64,000 nucleotides of DNA from Bacteroidota bacterium (GTDB taxonomy: Bacteria; Bacteroidota; Bacteroidia; UBA7662; CANHCV01), in contig CANMVY010000007.1 of NCBI GenBank assembly GCA_947501265.1, forward strand, positions 1-64,000. The letters run 5' to 3'. This document shows, one piece after another, positions 1 through 9,040 of the stretch. The translations under genes and the position numbers were made by a program. Within the stretch, counting starts at the first letter, position 1. The number at the start of each line of letters is the position of its first letter. The notes beneath the pieces are model-generated. The model made no database searches. It was not told where the DNA came from and saw only the letters and a list, made by a program, of their open reading frames with translations.

Positions 1-19
1 CGTTGAACTGTAAAAGCTT

Positions 20-130
<111 letters not shown>

Positions 131-139
131 TTTTATCAC

Positions 140-174
140 CACCCTTGGTACCCCAACCAAGGGTGTTTTTTTTT
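140..174 (+). terminator. Rho-independent terminator of the rRNA operon
   Basis: Bases 140-149 (CACCCTTGGT) pair perfectly with 156-165 around a six-base loop, followed by a run of nine T. It lies ten bases after the 5S gene. Confidence 0.93.
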
Positions 175-290
175 ATCCCCAATTTTAGTTGAATTCTTGG
201 GGAAAAATACCCCAACCTACTTCCGCCTTTTCATCCAAATCTTCAACGTTTATTCCGTATTTTTACGTAGTATAAAACTGTACCAATACC

Positions 291-2852
291 ATGGCTGAAG
301 AGGGAAAAATTATCGATATAAACATCGAAAACGAAATGAAAACCGCTTACATCGATTACTCGATGTCGGTCATCGTTTCTCGTGCATTACCCGATGTAAG
401 AGATGGAATGAAACCCGTGCACCGTCGCGTCCTTTTCGGAATGCACGAACTCGGAATGGGCCCAACTCGACCCTATAAAAAATCCGCACGTATCGTTGGG
501 GAAGTTCTCGGTAAGTATCACCCTCACGGCGATTCTTCCGTTTACGATACCATGGTGCGAATGGCCCAAGATTGGTCACTACGCTATTGCCTCGTAGACG
601 GACAAGGTAACTACGGTTCCGTCGATGGCGATCCTCCAGCCGCTATGCGTTATACCGAAGCACGTATGACCCGTATCGCCGAAGAAATGCTGTCCGATAT
701 CGAAAAAGATACCGTCGATATGCAACTCAATTTCGACGATACCTTGGAAGAACCCCGAGTTCTACCTTCCCGTTTCCCAAATCTTTTGGTGAACGGTGCA
801 GCTGGTATTGCTGTAGGTATGGCCACCAATATGGCTCCACACAACCTCTCCGAAGTGATCGATGGTATTTGTGCTTACATCGATAACCGAGATATTACTT
901 CCGAAGATCTTCTTCCCTTAATCAAAGCTCCCGATTTTCCAACCGGAGGAATCATTTATGGATACGAAGGCGTGCGTGAAGCCATGTTAACCGGTCGCGG
1001 ACGTGTGGTGATTCGTTCCAAATCTGAAATTGAAGAAATCAATAACCGCGAAAGAATCATCGTTACTGAAATCCCATACCAAGTTAATAAATCAGATCTT
1101 CTCGTTCGTATCGGAGAATTGGTGAACGAAAAGAAAATTGAAGGAATTTCAGATGTACGCGATGAATCCTCCAAACGAGGAGGTATGCGTATCGTAATCG
1201 AAGTGAAACGCGATGCTTCCGCTAACGTGATCCTTAATTCTCTTTACAAATACTCGAACCTTCAAACTTCTTTTTCCATCAATAATATCGCATTGGTGAA
1301 AGGGCGCCCTATGGCGCTGAATGTTCGCGATATGATTGAACATTTCGTTGAACACCGCCATGAAGTGATTGTTCGCCGGACCCAATTCGATCTCAAGGAA
1401 GCTCAAAAACGCGCACACATCCTGGAAGGGTTGCTCATCGCCCTCGATCACCTCGATGAAGTGATAGCCTTGATTCGAAATAGCCAGAATCCCGACGAAG
1501 CAAGAGCCGGTTTGATGGAAAAATTCGGACTCAGTGAAATTCAGGCTCGTGCCATTCTCGATATGCGTTTGCAACGCCTTACTGGCCTGGAACGCGATAA
1601 AATTCGCGATGAGTACAATGAACTCATGAAAACCATCGCAGATTTGGAAGATATCCTTGCCAATGAGCCACGTCGTTACCAAATCATCAAAGATGAACAA
1701 CTCCTCATCAAGGAAAAATATGGTGATGAACGCCGCTCCGAAATCGATTACGCCGGTGGCGATATGAACATGGAGGATTTGATTGCCGACGAAGAAGTGG
1801 TGGTTACCATTTCTCACCAAGGTTATATCAAGCGAACCGCACTTTTGGAATACCGCAAGCAAGGTCGCGGTGGACGTGGAGTGAAGGGTTCTTCCACCAA
1901 GGATGAAGATTTCGTAGAACACGTTTTAGTGGCAAGTAACCACAATTACCTTTTGGTTTTCACTAAGTTAGGAAGATGTTTCTGGTTAAGGGTTTTCAAC
2001 ATTCCCGAAACTGGAAAAGTTTCCAAAGGACGCGCTATTCAAAACATCATTCAACTTCCACCAGAAGACAAAGTGATGGCTTACCTTCCGGTGAAGAGCT
2101 TGTCAGACAAAGAGTACATCGAAAATACCAACATCCTTTTCTGTACCAAAAACGGGATCATCAAAAAAACAACGTTGGAAGATTTCAGTCGTCCTCGCGC
2201 CAATGGCATTATTGCCTTGGGAATTCGTGAAGGCGATGAATTATTGGCGGTTAATCTCACTACCGGTTCCAGTGAAGTTCTTATCGCCATTCGCTCTGGT
2301 CGCTCCATCCGTTTCCCCGAAAGTAAAGTTCGAGCCATGGGCCGAACAGCTACCGGGGTGATTGGTATTGAATTGGATGATGAAAAAGATGAAGTGGTTG
2401 GCATGATTTGTGTAAACAACCCGCAGGCGACCATCTTCGTTCTCTCTGAGAATGGTTACGGAAAGCGTTCGGAATTGGACGAATACCGCATTACCAATCG
2501 TGGAGGAAAAGGGGTGAAAGCCATGCAAGTAACCGAAAAAACCGGAAGATTGGTGTCCATTCAGGAAGTATCCGATTTCGACGATTTGATCGTTATTCGC
2601 AAAGACGGTGTGGCCATTCGCATTGGAATGATGGAATTCCGAGTGATGGGCCGCGCCACTCAAGGCGTAAAAGTGATCCGATTGGAAGATGGCGCATCCA
2701 TTGCATCCGTTGCAAAAATCGCTCGAACCCAAGAAGATTACGAACGCGAAATGGCTGAAGCCGCTGCAGAAGCTGCTGCTGAAGCAAACCAAACCGACAA
2801 CACTGATGTTCCTTTAACAGACGAAAATAACGAAACCCAACATGATGCTTAA
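291..2852 (+). CDS. gyrA: DNA gyrase subunit A
   Basis: The 853-residue product is the DNA cleavage and rejoining subunit of DNA gyrase, which with GyrB adds negative supercoils. The N-terminal winged-helix region carries the catalytic tyrosine (Tyr121 in AAMRYTEAR). The quinolone-resistance region reads [10 protein letters not shown] with Ser82 and Asp86, the residues usual in drug-sensitive enzymes. A GyrA box (QGRGGRG, residues 524-530) in the first blade of the C-terminal beta-pinwheel, and a later NRGGKG, separate it from ParC. The tail after about residue 820 is Ala/Glu-rich and acidic. The ATG at 291 gives the standard [13 protein letters not shown] start. The stop overlaps the next gene by 11 nt. 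A near-consensus -7 box (TATTTTTA, 258-265) lies 25 nt upstream of the start. Confidence 0.97.
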   Translation: MAEEGKIIDINIENEMKTAYIDYSMSVIVSRALPDVRDGMKPVHRRVLFGMHELGMGPTRPYKKSARIVGEVLGKYHPHGDSSVYDTMVRMAQDWSLRYCLVDGQGNYGSVDGDPPAAMRYTEARMTRIAEEMLSDIEKDTVDMQLNFDDTLEEPRVLPSRFPNLLVNGAAGIAVGMATNMAPHNLSEVIDGICAYIDNRDITSEDLLPLIKAPDFPTGGIIYGYEGVREAMLTGRGRVVIRSKSEIEEINNRERIIVTEIPYQVNKSDLLVRIGELVNEKKIEGISDVRDESSKRGGMRIVIEVKRDASANVILNSLYKYSNLQTSFSINNIALVKGRPMALNVRDMIEHFVEHRHEVIVRRTQFDLKEAQKRAHILEGLLIALDHLDEVIALIRNSQNPDEARAGLMEKFGLSEIQARAILDMRLQRLTGLERDKIRDEYNELMKTIADLEDILANEPRRYQIIKDEQLLIKEKYGDERRSEIDYAGGDMNMEDLIADEEVVVTISHQGYIKRTALLEYRKQGRGGRGVKGSSTKDEDFVEHVLVASNHNYLLVFTKLGRCFWLRVFNIPETGKVSKGRAIQNIIQLPPEDKVMAYLPVKSLSDKEYIENTNILFCTKNGIIKKTTLEDFSRPRANGIIALGIREGDELLAVNLTTGSSEVLIAIRSGRSIRFPESKVRAMGRTATGVIGIELDDEKDEVVGMICVNNPQATIFVLSENGYGKRSELDEYRITNRGGKGVKAMQVTEKTGRLVSIQEVSDFDDLIVIRKDGVAIRIGMMEFRVMGRATQGVKVIRLEDGASIASVAKIARTQEDYEREMAEAAAEAAAEANQTDNTDVPLTDENNETQHDA

Positions 2853-4011
2853 AAAATCTTGGCTAGTTGCCCTCGCTTTGGGCACCGCCTTCACCACCCA
2901 AGCTCAAAAAGCTAACGTAATTAGTGCGTTTAATGAATTACGTAATGGTTCATTGGCTTTAGCCAAAGAATACATTGATCAGGCAACGGTTCATCCTGAA
3001 ACACAAAACTGGGATAAAACCTATTTGTATCGCGGACAGGTTTATGCCAAAGTTAATGCCGATGCAGAACTTAAAGCAAAATCTCCCAATGCTTTGGATA
3101 TTGCTGGAGAAAGCTTCCTAAAATGCCGGGAATTGGACAAAAAAGGAAAGTATGTTGATGAAATAGCCCAAGGCTTAGCAGGAGTTTATGGCTCCATGAT
3201 CGACATGGCCATTCGTGCAAGCGAGAAAAAAGATTATCCTGCAGCGGTTGCCGGTTTCGAAGGCGCGATGAAGTACGAATTCGAACAAGTAAAGAATAAC
3301 CACATTCGCTTGGTTGATAATGCTGCGTATAACGCAAAGTTGGGTAAAATCTACGACAAAGCAGAGCTTTACTATACCCAAATGACCCAAACCGATTCCG
3401 TTAAACCGTATCACTTCGGTGATTTGGCAAACATCTACAAGGAGCAAAAGAAAAACGATGCTTATCTAAAAACCTTGGAAGCTGGAATCGCTAAATTTCC
3501 TGGGAATTACGATTTAATGGTGGAAGAAATCAATGCCTACATTGAAATGAATAAACTTCCTGATGCCATCTCCAAGTTGTTGAAAGCCCACGACTTAAAT
3601 CCGAAGAATGTGTCCATTACGGAGGTGTTGGCCAATGCTTACGAAAAGGCGAAGGACATGCCCAATGCCATGAAGTATTACCAAGAGGCATTAGCAACCG
3701 ATCCTAAATCGTATTTCTCCAACTACAACATGGGAGCCATCATCGTTACCGATGCGGCCAAAATGATGGATGATGCCAATAAAATTCCTACAAATAAAAC
3801 CAAGGAATACGAGGCTGCCGTTGTTAAAGTAAACGACAAACTGAAAACCGCTATTCCCTATTTGGAAGCTGCGATTGCCTCCAAGGCAGGTGACATCGAC
3901 GGTATGGATGCTTTGCGAAAAATTTACGTAAAGCTCAACATGATGGACAAAGCATCGGCCTTGAAAAAGGAAATTGATGCGGCCAAAGCGAATAAAGGCG
4001 CTGCCCGATAA
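2842..4011 (+). CDS. Exported tetratricopeptide-repeat protein
   Basis: The 389-residue product begins with a basic-hydrophobic signal peptide ending near TTQAQ (about residue 21). The rest is alanine-rich helical sequence with several TPR-like units, for example the [16 protein letters not shown] and [16 protein letters not shown] segments at about 250-300. TPR proteins act as periplasmic or membrane-bound scaffolds; no catalytic motif is visible and the partner is unknown. The start overlaps the gyrA end by 11 nt (ATG at 2842; 2845 is also possible), so it is probably translated from the gyrA message. A strong terminator follows. Confidence 0.8.
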   Translation: MMLKKSWLVALALGTAFTTQAQKANVISAFNELRNGSLALAKEYIDQATVHPETQNWDKTYLYRGQVYAKVNADAELKAKSPNALDIAGESFLKCRELDKKGKYVDEIAQGLAGVYGSMIDMAIRASEKKDYPAAVAGFEGAMKYEFEQVKNNHIRLVDNAAYNAKLGKIYDKAELYYTQMTQTDSVKPYHFGDLANIYKEQKKNDAYLKTLEAGIAKFPGNYDLMVEEINAYIEMNKLPDAISKLLKAHDLNPKNVSITEVLANAYEKAKDMPNAMKYYQEALATDPKSYFSNYNMGAIIVTDAAKMMDDANKIPTNKTKEYEAAVVKVNDKLKTAIPYLEAAIASKAGDIDGMDALRKIYVKLNMMDKASALKKEIDAAKANKGAAR

Positions 4012-4020
4012 ACCAACAAA

Positions 4021-4046
4021 AACCCTCGATTCTTCGAGGGTTTTTT
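4021..4046 (+). terminator. Rho-independent terminator after the gyrA-TPR operon
   Basis: AACCCTCGA (4021-4029) pairs with TCGAGGGTT (4034-4042) around a four-base loop, and the T run extends to 4046. It lies ten bases after the TPR stop codon. Confidence 0.92.
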
Positions 4047-4071
4047 GTTTCTATTCCTTCCATTTTTCCCT

Positions 4072-4079
4072 TATTTTTG
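4072..4079 (+). promoter_or_regulatory. Bacteroidota -7 promoter box for the DPP IV gene
   Basis: TATTTTTG matches the TAnnTTTG consensus and follows a terminator, so a new promoter is expected here. A TTTG at 4044-4047 lies 24 nt upstream, slightly long for a -33 element. The box is 15 nt before the ATG at 4095. Confidence 0.5.
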
Positions 4080-4094
4080 AATCAAATTCCCATC

Positions 4095-6269
4095 ATGAAA
4101 AATATCATTTTCTTTGGCGCCATGGCGCTATCGGCTTTTGCTTTTTCTCAAGAAAAAAAGGTCGTTACCTTGGAGGATGTGTGGTTGAAAAATTCCTTTT
4201 CAGCCCGTTCCGTTGGCGGCTTCCGTAGCCTCAATGATGGACAACACTATGCCGCCACCTCCTTCGATCCAGAACAAAAGTTGGTGCATCTCCTCAAATA
4301 CCAATACGCAACAGGAAAAGTTACCGATACCCTTTTTCATGGGAAGAAAATTCAGTTCAACGGCAAACCTTTGAATTGGTCCGATTATCAATTCTCGGCC
4401 GATGAATCCAAAGCGCTACTCGAAACCGAATCCGAAGGGATTTATCGCCGTTCAGCGCTTTCCAATTATTTCGTTTTGGATCTCAAATCTGGAGCAATTT
4501 CTCCGCTTTCCAAAGGTGGAAAACAACGGGAAGCCACCTTCTCTCCCGATGGCTCAAAAGTAGCCTTCGCTCGTGATAACAATCTTTTTGTGGTGGATTT
4601 AACGACCATGAAAGAAACTCAGATGACCTCAGATGGAAAGAAAAATTCCATTATCAACGGAACAACCGATTGGGTGTACGAGGAAGAATTGGAATACGTT
4701 CGCGCTTTCTATTGGTCGCCCGATTCTAAAAATATCGCTTTCCTTCGCTTCGATGAATCGGCTGTGCCCGAGTACACAATGGCCAAATACAAAGGGTTGT
4801 ACCCCGAAAACGCAACCTTCAAATACCCAAAAGCGGGTGAAGTAAATTCTAAAGTAACAGCTCATTTAATGAACGTTCAACAGAATCAAATTGCTGAAAT
4901 CAAAGGACTTCCTGCCTTTGAATACGTAGCACGCATGGATTGGACTCCCGATGGAAAAATATGGATGCAATTGTTGAATCGTCATCAAAATCAATTGGAA
5001 TTGATTTTTGTTCATCCTCAAACCCAGGTGGTTGAAAACATCATTCAGGAAAAATCGAATACCTGGGTAGATGTGCACGATTACCTCACTTTTTTACCGA
5101 AGAAAAACGGATTTATTTGGTCATCTGAACGCAGTGGATTCAATCATCTCTACTTTTTCGACCTTCAAAAAAAATCGCTGAACCCCATTACTTCTGGTCA
5201 ATTTGATATCACTGGATATTACGGTGTGGATGCCAAGAATCGGGTATTCTACCAAGCTGCCGTTCCAACTCCTGCCAATCAACAAATCTGGAGTGTGGGC
5301 ATCGATGGGAAAAAGCCCCTTTTGGTTTCGGGGAAAAATGGTGTCAACACCGGGGCTTTCAACGAAGCGTGTACCTATTTCTTGAACTACCATTCCGATG
5401 CCAATACCCCAACAACGGTAACTCTGTGTACTTCCAATGGTAAAGTGTTGCGCACCTTGGAAGACAATGCAAAATTGAGAAAGAAGTTGGAAGACTTTCA
5501 GCTAACATCCAAAGAATTCCTCACGGTGAAATTACCCAATGGACTCGACGTGAATGGCTGGATGATGAAACCTCTGAATTTCGATTCAACCCGAAAATAC
5601 CCTGTATTGATGTTTGTTTACGGCGGTCCTGGAAGTCAAACCGTGGTGAATCGTTGGGGCGGAAACGATTATTTCTGGCATCAAAGTCTGTGTGCTAAGG
5701 GCTACATCGTGGTAAGTTTCGACGGGCGTGGAACCGGAATGCGTGGAGTAGCGTATAAAAATGCAACGTACAAGCAACTCGGTAAATACGAAATTGATGA
5801 CCAAATTGAGGTGGCTAAAATGCTCGGAAAAATGAACTACATCGATGCAGGAAGAATTGGTATTTACGGTTGGAGTTTCGGTGGTTACATGTCGTCCTTG
5901 GCCATCACCAAAGGCGCCGATGTTTTTAAATCGGCCGTGGCTGTTGCTCCGGTGATCAATTGGCGTTATTACGATAACATTTACACCGAGCGCTACATGC
6001 AAACGCCTCAAGAAAATGCCGATGGTTACGACCAAAACAGTCCTTCAACGTTTGCCCATAAAGTCAAAGGGAATTATTTGTTGATCCATGGAACAGCAGA
6101 CGATAACGTTCACTTTCAAAACAGCATGATGATGGTGAAAGCCATGGTGGATCAAGGGATTTCCTTCGATTTTGAAGCATATCCTGATAAAGATCACGGC
6201 ATTTATGGAGGAAAGACTCGCTATCAACTTTTCTCTAAAATTAGTGAGTGGTTGTTTACCAATTTGTAA
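4095..6269 (+). CDS. Dipeptidyl peptidase IV (S9B family serine peptidase)
   Basis: The 724-residue product cleaves X-Pro or X-Ala dipeptides from peptide N-termini and is expected in the periplasm or on the surface. A signal peptide (MKNIIFFGAMALSAFAFSQ) is followed by the DPPIV N-terminal beta-propeller (about 35-460) and a C-terminal alpha/beta-hydrolase domain. The catalytic triad is visible: Ser594 in GWSFGGY, Asp669 in HGTADDNVHF and His701 in DKDHGIYGG. The propeller carries WVYEEEL, the double-Glu motif that binds the substrate amino terminus and is diagnostic for DPP IV rather than general S9 peptidases. The ATG at 4095 is chosen over an in-frame TTG at 4077 because it opens a clean signal peptide. 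Confidence 0.93.
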   Translation: MKNIIFFGAMALSAFAFSQEKKVVTLEDVWLKNSFSARSVGGFRSLNDGQHYAATSFDPEQKLVHLLKYQYATGKVTDTLFHGKKIQFNGKPLNWSDYQFSADESKALLETESEGIYRRSALSNYFVLDLKSGAISPLSKGGKQREATFSPDGSKVAFARDNNLFVVDLTTMKETQMTSDGKKNSIINGTTDWVYEEELEYVRAFYWSPDSKNIAFLRFDESAVPEYTMAKYKGLYPENATFKYPKAGEVNSKVTAHLMNVQQNQIAEIKGLPAFEYVARMDWTPDGKIWMQLLNRHQNQLELIFVHPQTQVVENIIQEKSNTWVDVHDYLTFLPKKNGFIWSSERSGFNHLYFFDLQKKSLNPITSGQFDITGYYGVDAKNRVFYQAAVPTPANQQIWSVGIDGKKPLLVSGKNGVNTGAFNEACTYFLNYHSDANTPTTVTLCTSNGKVLRTLEDNAKLRKKLEDFQLTSKEFLTVKLPNGLDVNGWMMKPLNFDSTRKYPVLMFVYGGPGSQTVVNRWGGNDYFWHQSLCAKGYIVVSFDGRGTGMRGVAYKNATYKQLGKYEIDDQIEVAKMLGKMNYIDAGRIGIYGWSFGGYMSSLAITKGADVFKSAVAVAPVINWRYYDNIYTERYMQTPQENADGYDQNSPSTFAHKVKGNYLLIHGTADDNVHFQNSMMMVKAMVDQGISFDFEAYPDKDHGIYGGKTRYQLFSKISEWLFTNL

Positions 6270-6278
6270 ACCGAAACT

Positions 6279-6286
6279 TACCTTTG
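6279..6286 (+). promoter_or_regulatory. -7 box four bases before the ppx-like start codon
   Basis: TACCTTTG is a perfect TAnnTTTG, followed by CGCC and then the GTG start at 6291. A TTG at 6252-6254 is 24 nt upstream. Transcription would begin at or next to the start codon, giving a leaderless message. Confidence 0.55.
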
Positions 6287-6290
6287 CGCC

Positions 6291-7154
6291 GTGAACATAG
6301 CGAGCATCGATATTGGAACCAATGCCATTCGAATGGCCATCTACCACGTTTTGGGTCAAAATGTAGAACCTAAATTGTTGGAGTTGATTCGAGTGCCCAT
6401 TCGCTTGGGTACCGATGTTTTTGATCACGGAGAAATAACTCCTGAAACAGAAGCGAAGCTGCTGAAAATGGCCATTGCTTTTCGAAATTTGATGGAAATT
6501 TTTGAGGTAGATGCTTACAGAGCATGTGCAACATCTGCTTTCAGAGAAGCCAATAATGGATTAGAAATCAAACAAAAGCTAATTGAAAACGGGATCGATT
6601 TGGAAGTGATTGATGGGGATGAAGAGGCACGCCTTATTTTCAAAGCCCACGAACAACTGCTTCGCTCCACCAAAAATTTATTGTTCATCGACGTGGGTGG
6701 AGGAAGTACCGAACTCACTCTTTTTGAAAATGGAAAAGTGAAAACTTCACGTTCTTTCAAGATTGGAGCCGTTCGTATTTTGGAAGAAAAAGTTGATCCT
6801 GCCGAATGGATAGAATTGGAAGATTACATCATCGATGAAATTGCCGATCACGATATCGACTTGGCGGTTGGTTCTGGAGGAAACATCCGCAAATTGGTTG
6901 GGTATCTCGGTCGAATAGAATCCGATGCCATTACCTTGACCCGGTTGGAGAAAGCCATCAAAGAAATTGAAAAACTTTCCTACCAAGAACGTTTGGAATT
7001 GCTTCGATTTAATCCGGATCGAGCGGATGTTATTGTTCATGGATTAAAAATCTACCAAAAGGTGATGCAATTGGCCAAGGTCGAACGCATCATGGCCTCT
7101 TATTTGGGGTTGAAGGATGGAATGATTCTGGATTTAATTGAAAAGAAAATTTGA
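6291..7154 (+). CDS. Ppx/GppA-family phosphatase (exopolyphosphatase or guanosine pentaphosphatase)
   Basis: The 287-residue product belongs to the sugar-kinase/Hsp70/actin-fold phosphatases that hydrolyse polyphosphate or pppGpp. The opening SIDIGTNAIRMAIY is the phosphate-1 loop, ATSAFREANNG is the family signature, and LLFIDVGGGSTELTLF is the phosphate-2 motif. It holds only the two-lobed core; the C-terminal HD-like domain of long Ppx enzymes is missing, so polyphosphate versus pppGpp cannot be decided. The start is GTG at 6291, placed four bases after a -7 box. It is followed after one base by the 3-hydroxybutyryl-CoA dehydrogenase gene. Confidence 0.88.
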   Translation: MNIASIDIGTNAIRMAIYHVLGQNVEPKLLELIRVPIRLGTDVFDHGEITPETEAKLLKMAIAFRNLMEIFEVDAYRACATSAFREANNGLEIKQKLIENGIDLEVIDGDEEARLIFKAHEQLLRSTKNLLFIDVGGGSTELTLFENGKVKTSRSFKIGAVRILEEKVDPAEWIELEDYIIDEIADHDIDLAVGSGGNIRKLVGYLGRIESDAITLTRLEKAIKEIEKLSYQERLELLRFNPDRADVIVHGLKIYQKVMQLAKVERIMASYLGLKDGMILDLIEKKI

Positions 7155-7155
7155 T

Positions 7156-8046
7156 ATGAAAAACATTACTGTTATCGGTGCAGGTACCATGGGAAATGGA
7201 ATCGCCCACGTTTTTGCCATGAATGGCTACCAAGTAAATTTGGTGGATATGAATCCTACTTCCTTGGAGAAAGCTTTGGCGACCATCACCAAAAACTTGG
7301 ATCGCATGCTGGCCAAAGGTGGGATTGATGAAGCAAAGAAAGCCGAAACTTTGGCCAATCTTCATCCCACAACCTCCATCGAATCTTGCGCTCCAGCCTC
7401 CGATTTAATCGTTGAGGCCGCTACCGAGAACGTTGAAATTAAATTGAGTATTTTCCGCCAAATGGATGCTTTGGCACCTGCTCATTGCATTTTGGCTACC
7501 AATACATCATCTATTTCCATTACCAAAATTGCGGCAGTTACCAATCGTCCAGAACAAGTCATTGGAATGCACTTTATGAATCCTGTTCCAGTGATGAAAT
7601 TGGTTGAGGTGATTCGCGGATATTCAACCTCCAACGAGGTTTGTTCGCAAATCATGGAGCTTTCCAGAAATTTGGGTAAAGTACCCGTAGAAGTGAACGA
7701 TTATCCCGGATTTGTAGCCAACCGTATTTTAATGCCGATGATCAACGAAGCCATTTATACCTTGTTTGAAGGAGTAGGAGGAGTTGAAGAAATCGATACC
7801 GTGATGAAGTTAGGCATGGCCCATCCGATGGGCCCGTTGCAATTGGCCGATTTTATCGGTTTGGATGTTTGTTTGGCTATTCTTCATGTTTTGCACGACG
7901 GATTCGGAAATCCGAAGTACGCTCCATGTCCGTTGTTGGTTAACATGGTGATGGCTAAAAACTTGGGAGTGAAATCGGGTAAAGGATTTTACGACTACAA
8001 CCACGGAGGAAAAGAATTGGTGGTCGCGCCTAACTTCAAAAAGTAA
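7156..8046 (+). CDS. 3-hydroxybutyryl-CoA dehydrogenase
   Basis: The 296-residue enzyme oxidises (S)-3-hydroxyacyl-CoA with NAD(P)+, as in short-chain fatty acid breakdown or the beta-oxidation part of phenylacetate catabolism (PaaH/Hbd type). The N-terminal Rossmann motif is VIGAGTMGNGIAH, the catalytic histidine lies in GMHFMNPVPVMKLVE, and the C-terminal helical domain carries NRILMPMINEA and GMAHPMGPLQLADFIGLD. The ATG at 7156 gives the standard MKNITVIGAG start, one base after the preceding stop. The paaG-J-Z genes are 23 kb away, so a role with them is possible but not shown. Confidence 0.94.
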   Translation: MKNITVIGAGTMGNGIAHVFAMNGYQVNLVDMNPTSLEKALATITKNLDRMLAKGGIDEAKKAETLANLHPTTSIESCAPASDLIVEAATENVEIKLSIFRQMDALAPAHCILATNTSSISITKIAAVTNRPEQVIGMHFMNPVPVMKLVEVIRGYSTSNEVCSQIMELSRNLGKVPVEVNDYPGFVANRILMPMINEAIYTLFEGVGGVEEIDTVMKLGMAHPMGPLQLADFIGLDVCLAILHVLHDGFGNPKYAPCPLLVNMVMAKNLGVKSGKGFYDYNHGGKELVVAPNFKK

Positions 8047-8107
8047 AAAATTGTCGTAACTTCGCCAACGTTAATAATCGTTCCACCAAACCCCATCTCC
8101 ATGGAAG

Positions 8108-9040
8108 ATGATCCGGATATACAAAAACTTAGAAGGGCAACTCCAAGAGTTGCAACATCCGGAAGTGGGTTGTTGGATCAACATCACCGGATCTGATCCG
8201 TCCGATCGAGAGTGGATTGAACAAAATCTTGGCGAAATTTCGGAATCTTTGATCGATTTCCAAGACGTGGACGAAATGTCGCGTGTGGAGAAAGAAGATG
8301 ATTATTTAACGATTATCCTTCGTATTCCTCATTTTTCTGGGGTTGATTCTGACAAACCGTTTGTAACCATTCCGTTGGTTATCATCTTAACAGAAGAATT
8401 GATCATTACGGCCTGTACCGAAGAAAGCGTTATCATTTCTGAATTTGTAAAAGGCCGTGTCAAAGGAGCCGCAACGGTAAAACGAAATCGTTTCTTGCTT
8501 TTGTTGCTGTGGAAAACAGCGAATCGCTATTTGTTGCACCTGCGAAACATCAATAAAATTGTAGAAGAACTGGAAGATGAGTTGGAAAATTCGCTTCAAA
8601 ATAAGGAGATTATGGCCTTGTTGAAGTATGAAAAAGCGCTCATTTACTATACCACAGCTCTCAAGAGCAACGAGGCCATGATGGAGCGCTTGAAGCGAAT
8701 GCTCATTTTTCGAGCCTACGAGGAAGACATGGAATTATTGGAAGATGTTTTGATTGAAAATCTTCAGGCCATTGAAATGACCAACATCTCTCAAAACATT
8801 TTGGCTCAGATGACCGAAGCTTACAGTTCCATCATCAATAACAACATGAATAACGTCATCAAGTTCCTTACTTTGGTGACCATTTGTATCAGCTTACCAA
8901 CCTTGATTTCCAGTTTTTACGGAATGAACATTTCCCTTCCAGGGCAAGATTCTGACAAAGCTTTTTTTGCCATCATCGCCATTTCGGTGGGAATGGTACT
9001 CGCAACCATTTTATTCTTCCGCAAAAAGCGGTGGTTTTAA
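8108..9040 (+). CDS. corA: CorA-family magnesium/cobalt transporter
   Basis: The 310-residue product is an inner-membrane channel for Mg2+ (also Co2+ or Ni2+) that works as a pentamer. A large cytoplasmic N-terminal domain with long helices (about 1-245) is followed by two C-terminal membrane segments (about 250-270 and 283-303). The signature YGMN loop lies between them (SFYGMNISLPG). The protein ends in a basic FFRKKRWF. The ATG at 8108 starts MIRIYKNLEG; the ATG at 8101 is out of frame. Its stop overlaps the convergent T9SS gene by four bases. Confidence 0.93.
   Translation: MIRIYKNLEGQLQELQHPEVGCWINITGSDPSDREWIEQNLGEISESLIDFQDVDEMSRVEKEDDYLTIILRIPHFSGVDSDKPFVTIPLVIILTEELIITACTEESVIISEFVKGRVKGAATVKRNRFLLLLLWKTANRYLLHLRNINKIVEELEDELENSLQNKEIMALLKYEKALIYYTTALKSNEAMMERLKRMLIFRAYEEDMELLEDVLIENLQAIEMTNISQNILAQMTEAYSSIINNNMNNVIKFLTLVTICISLPTLISSFYGMNISLPGQDSDKAFFAIIAISVGMVLATILFFRKKRWF

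Noticed and set aside
1149-1922. 257-codon open frame on the minus strand inside gyrA
   Set aside because: It lies wholly antisense to a conserved gyrA, shows no family motif, and its composition is that of a reverse-frame shadow.
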